The notes below the pieces were generated by a model that saw nothing but the letters and a program-made list of their open reading frames with translations, searched no databases and had not been told where the DNA came from. Position numbers and translations under genes: made by a program. A stretch of DNA of 10,025 nucleotides, taken from an uncultured Labedella sp. GTDB taxonomy: Bacteria; Actinomycetota; Actinomycetes; Actinomycetales; Microbacteriaceae. The stretch spans positions 1-10,025 of the forward strand of contig CAKTZW010000038.1 in assembly GCA_934636065.1 (NCBI GenBank), written 5' to 3'. Numbering within the stretch: the first letter of the stretch is position 1; each line of letters opens with the position of its first letter. This document shows positions 1-5,200 of this stretch, piece by piece.

Positions 1-531
1 CACCTGTGGGTCGACGTCGACGGGGCCGCGGGAACGGCTGCCGCCACCGACCACGCGATCGCATCGGGGCGTCGCACGATCGGGTTCCTCGGCTGGCCGA
101 GTCCGTCGGGGACGGGGGACGACCGGGCGCGAGGCTGGAGCGAGCGTATGGCCGCCGGCGGGTTCTCGACGTCCGGTCTCCGGTGGGCCGTGGAGGACGA
201 TCTACCCGCCGCTCGCGCGACGATGGCCGCGATCCTCGCGGGTCCCGGCCCGGTGCCCGACGCCGTCGTCTGTGCGAGCGACTCGCTCGCCCTCGGGGCG
301 CACCTCGCCGCGGTCGAGGCGGGAGTCGACGACCTCCTCGTGATCGGTTTCGACAACACCCCGGTCTCGGAGGCGCTCGGTCTCTCGAGCGTCGAGCAGC
401 GGCCCGAGGACGTCGCCGCCGGGACCCTCGACCTGTTGATGGGCGCCGGCGGGACGGCCGTCGATCCGTCGGCGGCGCGGCCGGGCGCCGGTCACGTGCT
501 CGTCGAGCCCCGCCTCATCGTCCGAGGGTGA
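1..531 (+). CDS. LacI-family transcriptional regulator, C-terminal part (5' end outside window)
   Basis: The reading frame is open from base 1 and stops with TGA at 529-531, leaving 176 residues. These match the C-terminal half of the effector-binding (periplasmic-binding-protein-like) domain of LacI/GalR repressors. The stretch VDVDGAAGTAAATDHAIASG is followed by a GRRTIGFLG strand, then PDAVVCASDSLALGAHLAAVEAG (the usual 'A.nD..A.Ga..a...G' block), then LLVIGFDNTP, the family's 'v.GfD..p' motif. The tail LSSVEQRPEDVAAGTLDLL and VEPRLIVRG match the family's closing strand. The DNA-binding helix-turn-helix and hinge lie upstream of the window, so the ligand and operon controlled cannot be told. 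Such proteins usually bind a sugar and repress a nearby uptake or catabolic operon, probably located to the left. The family is clear; the specificity is unknown. Confidence 0.9.
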   Translation, partial: HLWVDVDGAAGTAAATDHAIASGRRTIGFLGWPSPSGTGDDRARGWSERMAAGGFSTSGLRWAVEDDLPAARATMAAILAGPGPVPDAVVCASDSLALGAHLAAVEAGVDDLLVIGFDNTPVSEALGLSSVEQRPEDVAAGTLDLLMGAGGTAVDPSAARPGAGHVLVEPRLIVRG

Positions 532-540
532 CGGCGGCGT

Positions 541-546
541 TATGCT
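541..546 (+). promoter_or_regulatory. Possible -10 element (TATGCT) upstream of the usp-crcB operon
   Basis: TATGCT sits 10 bases after the LacI-family stop codon in an otherwise very GC-rich stretch and fits the TANNNT -10 form. Transcription would begin near 552-554, giving a leader of about 70 bases before the usp start. No convincing -35 hexamer lies 16-18 bases upstream. Supported by position and composition only. Confidence 0.3.
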
Positions 547-549
547 GAG

Positions 550-594
550 CGTGCGTCGCCCGGGTCGTGCTCCGGCGGGCGTGAGCGACGCACG
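550..594 (+). terminator. Inverted repeat with perfect 10-bp arms between the LacI-family gene and usp
   Basis: The arms CGTGCGTCGC (550-559) and GCGACGCACG (585-594) are exact reverse complements around a 25-base spacer that itself contains complementary GC blocks. It starts 19 bases after the LacI-family stop and ends 27 bases before the usp start. It could be a terminator without a U-tract for the upstream gene, a hairpin at the 5' end of the usp transcript, or an operator dyad. There is no run of T after the right arm, so a classical intrinsic terminator is not clear. The structure is certain; the role is not. Confidence 0.4.
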
Positions 595-606
595 GTTCCC
601 ACGTTT

Positions 607-613
607 GAGGAGG
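607..613 (+). promoter_or_regulatory. Ribosome binding site of the usp-like gene
   Basis: GAGGAGG lies 8 bases before the ATG at 622 and is a strong Shine-Dalgarno match. It fixes the start of the UspA-like protein, and through the overlapping downstream genes it is the main ribosome entry site of the three-gene operon. Confidence 0.75.
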
Positions 614-621
614 CTGAGGCC

Positions 622-1125
622 ATGACCGTTCGACCCTCGTCCCGACCCGTCCTCGTCGGTGTGGTCCCGGGGCAACCCGACCCCGTGCTGCGAACGGCCG
701 CCGACTACGCCGCGGCGTTCGGGGCCGAACTGATCGTCGCGTGGGTCGACGCGACGCGCTACACGGCCGGCCTCTGGGCGGATGGCTCGGTCGCCTTCGT
801 GCCGTACGACGCGAACGGCGAGAGCGAGATCGACTCGGCGTGGATCGACGATCAGGTGCGCCCCGTGCTCGACGGCAGCGGCGTCCGATGGCGCGTCGTC
901 ACGGCCGAGGGGGAACCCTCCGCCGGACTCTGCTCGATCGCCGAACGCGAGAAGGTGGGATCGATCGTGGTGGGCACGAGAGAGCCGGGCTTCCGGGCGG
1001 GGCTTCAGGAGTTCTTCACCGGATCGATCGCCGCCCACCTCGCGCACCGGCAGCGCCAACCTGTGATCGTGGTGCCGCTCGCGCCCGTCCGGGCGGCGGA
1101 GGAACTGCCGTGGGCTGAGGGGTGA
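622..1125 (+). CDS. UspA-like universal stress protein, divergent nucleotide site
   Basis: A 167-residue protein of usual single-domain Usp length, with the alpha/beta layout of the family. It has an N-terminal strand PVLVGVV, a helix rich in Ala (TAADYAAAFGAELIVAWVD), and near the C-terminus VGSIVVGTREPGFRAGLQEFFTGSIAAHL followed by QPVIVVP. That last block corresponds to the family's ATP-binding motif G-2X-G-9X-G-S/T. Here the second glycine position holds Glu (G118-T-R-E121) and the loop to G134-S135 is longer than usual. The early 'V.VDGS' aspartate is also absent (V14-V15-P16). ATP binding is therefore doubtful, and it may behave like the non-ATP-binding Usp class. The start is set by the GAGGAGG site. 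Its stop overlaps the next start as GTGA, so it is translationally coupled to the two fluoride-channel genes, suggesting a role in the same stress response. The family assignment is firm; the biochemical role is unknown. Confidence 0.85.
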   Translation: MTVRPSSRPVLVGVVPGQPDPVLRTAADYAAAFGAELIVAWVDATRYTAGLWADGSVAFVPYDANGESEIDSAWIDDQVRPVLDGSGVRWRVVTAEGEPSAGLCSIAEREKVGSIVVGTREPGFRAGLQEFFTGSIAAHLAHRQRQPVIVVPLAPVRAAEELPWAEG

Positions 1126-1607
1126 CGGCGGACCCGACGGGTGATGCCCGCGACCAGCGCGGTTCGGGCCGGAGCGGTGAGGGCGGAGCGACGGTGCGCC
1201 CCACGGCCGGGTGGTTCCCCCCACCTCGGGCCATCGCGCTCGTCTTCGTCGGCGGGGCGGCGGGGACGGCGTTTCGTGCGGGCCTCGTCACGGTCACGCC
1301 GTCCGACTGGGCGGTACCCGTGGGCATCCTCGCGATCAATGTGGTCGGCTCGTTCCTCCTGGCCGTCCTCGTCGGTGTCCTGGGACGAGTCGTCCCCCTT
1401 CGGCATGGGCGTGATCTCCGACTCCTCCTCGGCACCGGCGTGCTGGGCGGCTTCACGACGTACAGCGCTCTCGCGGGTGACACGGTCTCCCTCGCCGCCG
1501 GCGGCGACGTCGTGACCGCGATCCTGTATCCGGCCGCGACGGTCCTCCTCGGAGTGGTGGCGGCTCTCGTCGGGGTCGCTGTCGTCAGACCGGTCGACGT
1601 CGGATGA
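1122..1607 (+). CDS. crcB: CrcB/Fluc fluoride channel subunit 1
   Basis: A 161-residue, four-helix membrane protein of the Fluc (CrcB) family, which lets fluoride leave the cytoplasm passively. Helices lie at about 37-55, 65-88, 100-120 and 132-155. Family hallmarks are GGAAGTAFRAGL (helix 1), the conserved Asn in ILAINVVGSF (N73), and the helix-3 break GVLGGFTTYSAL (residues 106-117). Fluc proteins normally read TTFSTF here. Both 'F-box' phenylalanines are replaced in this subunit, by Tyr114 and Leu117. The chosen GTG start (1122) overlaps the usp stop by 4 bases and gives a roughly 35-residue polar N-terminal extension. A second in-frame GTG at 1194 (residue 25) would give a more usual length. 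The gene overlaps the second crcB by ATGA. Two adjacent unequal crcB genes indicate a heterodimeric channel, as known in many Gram-positive bacteria. The family is certain; the start is less so. Confidence 0.93.
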   Translation: MTADPTGDARDQRGSGRSGEGGATVRPTAGWFPPPRAIALVFVGGAAGTAFRAGLVTVTPSDWAVPVGILAINVVGSFLLAVLVGVLGRVVPLRHGRDLRLLLGTGVLGGFTTYSALAGDTVSLAAGGDVVTAILYPAATVLLGVVAALVGVAVVRPVDVG

Positions 1608-2002
1608 CACCGTTCCTCCTCCTTCTCGTCGCTCTCGCCGGAGGCGTCGGAGCCGTCCTCCGACTCGTCGTCGACGCGGCGGTGACCGCACGGTCGCGGA
1701 CGACGCTCCCCCTCGGGACGGCGGCCGTGAACGTCTCCGGATCCTTCGCCATCGGCATCGTGGCGCCGCTCTCGGCGACGGTGATGCCCGTCGACGTCGC
1801 CACGGTGCTCGCGACGGGGCTGCTCGGCGGCTACACGACCTTCTCGGCCGCGAGCGTCGACACCGTGCGGCTCCTGCGCGACGGTCGGCGCGGTGCGGCT
1901 GCCGCCTACGCGGCCGGTCTCGTCGTCGTCTCGACGGCGGCCGCGGCGCTCGGCGCTGCCGTCTCACTCGGTCTCCTCGCCCTCGCCGATCACCCGCTCT
2001 GA
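1604..2002 (+). CDS. crcB: CrcB/Fluc fluoride channel subunit 2
   Basis: A 132-residue four-helix membrane protein, close to the usual Fluc length. It starts with ATG inside the ATGA overlap with the first crcB gene, which implies coupled translation and roughly equal subunit amounts. Motifs are ALAGGVGAVLRLVVD (helix 1), GTAAVNVSGSF with the conserved Asn43, and TGLLGGYTTFSAASVDTVRLL (helix-3 break and track). The first pore phenylalanine is kept (F80) and the second is Ala83. In characterised Fluc dimers the subunits lie antiparallel and each pore uses phenylalanines from both. This subunit and its partner would therefore build two unequal pores. The membrane location and fluoride-efflux role follow from the family. 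The heterodimer is inferred from gene pairing and sequence difference. Confidence 0.94.
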   Translation: MTPFLLLLVALAGGVGAVLRLVVDAAVTARSRTTLPLGTAAVNVSGSFAIGIVAPLSATVMPVDVATVLATGLLGGYTTFSAASVDTVRLLRDGRRGAAAAYAAGLVVVSTAAAALGAAVSLGLLALADHPL

Positions 2003-2029
2003 CCCGGTTCGCCCGGCCCTTCACCGGGT
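2002..2029 (+). terminator. Weak stem-loop just after the second crcB gene
   Basis: The arms ACCCGGT (2002-2008) and ACCGGGT (2023-2029) are exact reverse complements with a 14-base GC-rich loop, beginning at the last base of the crcB stop codon. There is no T-tract. Its position at the operon end suits a terminator, but a 7-bp stem is common by chance at this GC content. Confidence 0.3.
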
Positions 2030-2035
2030 GACGAT

Positions 2036-2058
2036 GCGGACCATTTGGCGGACCATTT
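2036..2058. repeat. Tandem direct repeat GCGGACCATTT x2 upstream of the LAL regulator
   Basis: GCGGACCATTT occurs at 2036-2046 and again at 2048-2058, one base apart, so the period is 12 bases (about one helical turn). It lies 64 bases before the regulator's start, in the relatively AT-rich part of the 119-base gap between crcB and the regulator. Paired direct repeats one turn apart are typical of activator binding sites. Autoregulation or control by another factor is possible but unproven. No clear -10/-35 pair was found in this gap. Confidence 0.45.
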
Positions 2059-2121
2059 CTCTTCCTCCCGGTCGTTGCCGCCGTCCCCCTTAGCGAGGGT
2101 GTTCCTCACTGGTCGATCGAG

Positions 2122-4845
2122 ATGGGGGTCCGCGTGGCTGGATTGCACAACAGTGTGCCGAGTGGGGACGAGGCATCCGCGCACGACAGAGGCGCGCACG
2201 ACAGGGGCGAGCGCTGGGGGGAGCCCCGCCCGCTCAGGGTCCCGTCGAACGATGGCGGCACGCCGGATCGGCGCGTGTATGGTTCGCCCGTCGAACCCGC
2301 GTGGGCGATCCGACGTCCGGATCTCGTCGGGGTACTGGACGCCGGTCGCCCCGTCACCGTCGTACGCGGCGGCTCGGGCTTCGGCAAGAGCATGCTCGTC
2401 GCCCAGTGGGCGAACCGGACCGGCATCGAGGGCGTCTGGATCGACGTCGATACAGACGTCGCGGACCGCTCGTCGTTCTGGAACCGGCTGTTCGCGATGA
2501 TCGAGGACGCCGGAATCCAGGCCGTCGAGAAGCGGTGGATCCCGTTGCGGGAGCAGATCGGCGCTGGCACCGACGTGCGGCGGTACCTGACGCGTTTCGC
2601 GTCCCACCTCGACTCCCGCTTCACGATCGTCGTCGACAACGCGCACGAGCTCGACGGCCAGGCGGTCGAGGACGATCTCCGTGCCATGCTGCGTGTGACC
2701 GACCGGTTGCGCGTCGTCATCGTGACGCGCGGCACGAGCTCCTTCGAGCGGACGGGCAACGGGGCCGCGCTCGACATCGCGGAGATCGAGCCGCGGCGAC
2801 TCCTCTTCACAGCAAGAGAGTGCGCGCTCGTCATCGTCCGCTCGGTCCTGACCGTCGATGCGCAACTCGCGCAGGAGGTGCACGCGATCACGGGGGGCAT
2901 GCCGCTCGCCACCCGGCTCGTCGCCGAGCTGCTCGACGGGGGCAACCGACTCGGCACCTCGCGGGAGACCGACGTGGTGATCACCCGGGTGGCCGACGCA
3001 CTCATCTCCTCCGCCGGGGCACCGACCGGTGAGGCCGACGCCGACTTCTGGTCGTTCCTCCAGCGCGCGTCGCTCCTCGACGGCGTCACGGCCGTCGAGG
3101 CCGCCCGCCTCGGGTCCGTCGACCCGCACCAGGCCAGCGGGTGGCTCGATCGAGCGCGCTCGCTCGGCTTCGGATTCTGGGAGTCGGACGGCCACGAACC
3201 CCGCTTCCACTTCGTCCCCATCACCGCACGGGTGCTCGAGCGCAGCGTGACGGCTCCGGACCGCGCGAGGACGCAGAGCGCCGAGGCCGCTGCCGCCGAG
3301 GTCCTGTGGAGCAGGGGAGATGCCAGAGCGGCGTGGGAGCGCGCGCTGCGCACGGAGCAGTACTCGCTCGCCGAACGCATCCTGCGCAGTTCGTTCACCG
3401 TCGTGTCGGACGACGCGCCTGCCGCCTTCGAGCCGCTGCTCGCCGTGCCCACGTCGAAGCTGCGGCGGTTCCCGTTCCTCATGACCCTCCTCGGTGTCGC
3501 GCACGCGCTGAGCGGGAAGGGGAGGTCCGTCGCCTCGGCGTATCTGACGGGTGCCGAGCAGTTCGCACGCGGTCGACTGTCCGACGTCTCGGGTGACGAA
3601 CGACTCGCGATGCTCGCCGTGCGGTTGATCGCGTTGCGATCCGACGGGCGCTGGGCCCCTGCCCTCTCGGTCGCGGCGGACGCGATCGCTGCGGCGGAGC
3701 GTGCGGACGTCGACGAGCGCGCGCACACCCCCGATGCCGTCGCGTCCACACTGCTCCACGCCGCCATCACCCTCCTCGCCGCCGGACAGTACGCCTCGGC
3801 GGTGCGGACGGCCGAGCGCGCCCTCGTCGTCCCGAGGCTGCGCCCCGAGACGACGGCGTCGATCCGCGGCGTCCTCGCCGCCGCCCACGCGTTGCGCGGG
3901 GCCGTGGCTCTCGCCGAGGAGCACCTCGTCGCGCGAGCCCGCATGGAAGCCGCCTCGCGGTCGTCCTGGGCGGCGCTCGCCGAGATCATCATCCGCCTCG
4001 AAGCGATGGACTTCGGCGGCGCCGCGGCGCTGCTCGATGCGCTCTCGGCGACCTGCGGCCCGGAGGTCCGATCCATCGTGCTGCCCGTGCGTGCGTTCGT
4101 CGATGCGGTCGAGGGTCGGGCCCTGACGAGCATCGGGGCGGTCACGGAGTCGTTGACCGATCGGGAGCGTGTCGTCGTGCCTCCACTCGTCAGGTCGGCG
4201 CTCACCCGGGTGATCGTGGTGCTGTACCTCTCGGTCGGGGCACTCGCCCACGCGAAGTCGGCCGTGCGGTCGTTCGACAAGAACGACCCGGCCGCCGCGA
4301 TCGCCCGTGCACAGATCGCCCTGGTCGAGGACAAGTCCCTCGAGGCCGTGGCGATGGCGAGCGACGCCCTGGCCGTCGCGAACCTCCGGCCGCGTGTCCG
4401 GGCAGAGCTCCTGCTCGCGCGTGCAGCGGCCTCGCTCCGGCTCGGCGGCGAGCGCGCGTCCGTGCACGATCTGTCCGAGGCCGTCCAGATCCTCGAGAAC
4501 GACCGACTGCGCACGCCGTGGTTCTTCCTCGTCGAGTCGGATCGGGTAGGGCTGGCCGCTCTCGCCCGCGGAGCCGGGATAGCCCGCCCGGCCCTGCTCG
4601 ACGACCTCGCGGAGGTGCCCGTGTTGTTCACGCGGCTCGAGTCGTTCCTCGAACTCACCGCTCGCGAGCGCGAGGTCCTCGCGCTCCTCGTCTCCGGGCT
4701 CAGCGTCTCCGTGATCGCTCGGAAGCTCGTCGTCTCCCCGAACACCGTGAAGAAGCAACGGGCGAGCATCTACCGCAAGCTGGGGGCGACGACCCGCGAG
4801 GAGGCGGCGATCGCGGCGATCGCGCGCGGGCTGCTCGACCGCTGA
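2122..4845 (+). CDS. LAL-type (large ATP-binding) LuxR-family transcriptional regulator
   Basis: A 907-residue protein with the size and layout of the MalT/LAL class. Residues 1-70 are a polar, Arg/Gly/Asp-rich and probably disordered extension. A P-loop ATPase follows, with Walker A GGSGFGKS at 83-90 and a Walker-B-like strand FTIVVDN ending at D172-N173 (an Asn replaces the usual second acidic residue). A long Ala/Leu/Arg-rich helical region of TPR-like character fills about 300-840. Residues 845-907 form a LuxR helix-turn-helix: LTAREREVLALLVSGLS, then SPNTVKKQRASIYRKLG as the recognition part. By analogy with MalT, binding of ATP and a ligand would drive oligomerisation and activation of a promoter. 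The ligand and targets are unknown. The nearest candidates are itself and the downstream nonulosonate operon. The start is uncertain: ATG 2122 has no good ribosome site, and GTG 2134 lies just after a GGGGG run. The family is certain. Confidence 0.93.
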   Translation: MGVRVAGLHNSVPSGDEASAHDRGAHDRGERWGEPRPLRVPSNDGGTPDRRVYGSPVEPAWAIRRPDLVGVLDAGRPVTVVRGGSGFGKSMLVAQWANRTGIEGVWIDVDTDVADRSSFWNRLFAMIEDAGIQAVEKRWIPLREQIGAGTDVRRYLTRFASHLDSRFTIVVDNAHELDGQAVEDDLRAMLRVTDRLRVVIVTRGTSSFERTGNGAALDIAEIEPRRLLFTARECALVIVRSVLTVDAQLAQEVHAITGGMPLATRLVAELLDGGNRLGTSRETDVVITRVADALISSAGAPTGEADADFWSFLQRASLLDGVTAVEAARLGSVDPHQASGWLDRARSLGFGFWESDGHEPRFHFVPITARVLERSVTAPDRARTQSAEAAAAEVLWSRGDARAAWERALRTEQYSLAERILRSSFTVVSDDAPAAFEPLLAVPTSKLRRFPFLMTLLGVAHALSGKGRSVASAYLTGAEQFARGRLSDVSGDERLAMLAVRLIALRSDGRWAPALSVAADAIAAAERADVDERAHTPDAVASTLLHAAITLLAAGQYASAVRTAERALVVPRLRPETTASIRGVLAAAHALRGAVALAEEHLVARARMEAASRSSWAALAEIIIRLEAMDFGGAAALLDALSATCGPEVRSIVLPVRAFVDAVEGRALTSIGAVTESLTDRERVVVPPLVRSALTRVIVVLYLSVGALAHAKSAVRSFDKNDPAAAIARAQIALVEDKSLEAVAMASDALAVANLRPRVRAELLLARAAASLRLGGERASVHDLSEAVQILENDRLRTPWFFLVESDRVGLAALARGAGIARPALLDDLAEVPVLFTRLESFLELTAREREVLALLVSGLSVSVIARKLVVSPNTVKKQRASIYRKLGATTREEAAIAAIARGLLDR

Positions 4846-4893
4846 GGCGGACGCCCCGATGCCCGCGCTCGGAGGCTTGGACCACCCGACAGG

Positions 4894-4903
4894 ACCAATT
4901 GGT
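4894..4903. promoter_or_regulatory. 10-bp perfect palindrome ACCAATTGGT
   Basis: This AT-containing palindrome stands out in the GC-rich gap 50 bases after the regulator's stop. It could be a half-turn operator core or chance. No promoter element could be tied to it. Confidence 0.2.
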
Positions 4904-5024
4904 GCGTCCCATGCGGAGATGACCCGGCCCTCCGGGCATTGTTGACCGATGTCGCCGTCCGGCGACGCAGCGTCCGAGACGGGACGGACGGACCGGGGGG
5001 TTACGTCCCTCCCCGCTCGGGTCG

Positions 5025-5043
5025 GCGAGGAGACTCTCCTCGC
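5025..5043. promoter_or_regulatory. 9-bp inverted repeat with single-base centre (operator-like dyad)
   Basis: GCGAGGAGA (5025-5033), a central C, then TCTCCTCGC (5035-5043) form an exact dyad. A 1-base spacer is too tight for an RNA hairpin but fits a dimeric DNA-binding protein site. It lies about 160 bases before the predicted transcription start of the nonulosonate operon and 2 bases before the large hairpin. The regulator is unknown. Confidence 0.45.
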
Positions 5044-5045
5044 AC

Positions 5046-5090
5046 GCGATCCCCCCGGGTGCCGATCGGGTCGGCACCCGGGGGGATCGC
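5046..5090 (+). terminator. Perfect 20-bp stem, 5-base loop (terminator or attenuator)
   Basis: The left arm GCGATCCCCCCGGGTGCCGA (5046-5065) and right arm TCGGCACCCGGGGGGATCGC (5071-5090) are exact reverse complements around the loop TCGGG. Such a stem without a single mismatch is well beyond chance even at high GC. The following bases CCGTCCTCTT are pyrimidine-rich with a few T's, which is a weak tail. It lies 200 bases after the LAL regulator stop and 110 before the next start, so ending the regulator's transcript is the simplest role. U-poor hairpin terminators are common in actinobacteria. A protein-binding palindrome is the alternative. Confidence 0.7.
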
Positions 5091-5188
5091 CCGTCCTCTT
5101 CGCGTGTCGGTGGGACGACGCGCCGAATGGTCGCCCGGGGTGGGGAGCGCGTTCACCGTGCGGCCACCTCTCGTCTACTCGCCGCGCT

Positions 5189-5194
5189 TAGCGT
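5189..5194 (+). promoter_or_regulatory. -10 element (TAGCGT) placed for a leaderless transcript
   Basis: TAGCGT fits the actinobacterial TANNNT -10 form and lies exactly at -12 to -7 relative to the A of the ATG at 5201. No Shine-Dalgarno sequence precedes that ATG (the six bases before it are CACCCC). This is the layout of leaderless genes, where transcription starts at the first base of the start codon. No -35 consensus is visible at 5166-5171, which is also common for such promoters. Confidence 0.5.
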
Positions 5195-5200
5195 CACCCC

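Larger units (their letters stand above)
4846..5200 (+). other. 355-base intergenic control region ahead of the nonulosonate operon
   Basis: No convincing gene lies here. The only open frame of note (4949-5191, 80 codons) has no ribosome site, no recognisable motif and runs across the hairpins. The region instead holds several dyads: ACCAATTGGT (4894-4903), GTCGCCG-TC-CGGCGAC (4951-4966), a 19-base dyad (5025-5043) and a perfect 20-bp stem (5046-5090). It ends in a leaderless-type -10 element (5189-5194). It therefore probably combines the end of the regulator's transcript with the promoter and operators of the downstream operon. Confidence 0.6.

Noticed and set aside
532-621. Fluoride riboswitch ahead of the usp-crcB-crcB operon
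   Set aside because: I looked for the conserved GGNGAUGG...GCC..AAAC and pseudoknot blocks of the crcB motif and did not see them. Only a simple inverted repeat is present. A covariance search would settle it.
202-1224. 340-codon antisense frame over the LacI and usp genes
   Set aside because: It spans two genes and the intergenic gap, has arginine-rich unstructured composition, and both sense genes have clear family motifs.
1990-4758. Very long antisense open frames (922 and 887 codons) opposite the LAL regulator
   Set aside because: They are Arg/Asp/Glu/Gly-rich low-complexity translations that mirror the strong GC3 codon bias of the real gene. They have no recognisable domain and no ribosome site. 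Typical high-GC shadow frames.
4949-5191. 80-codon open frame in the intergenic region before neuA
   Set aside because: No ribosome site, no motif or hydrophobic pattern, and it runs through the two large dyads, which better explain the sequence.
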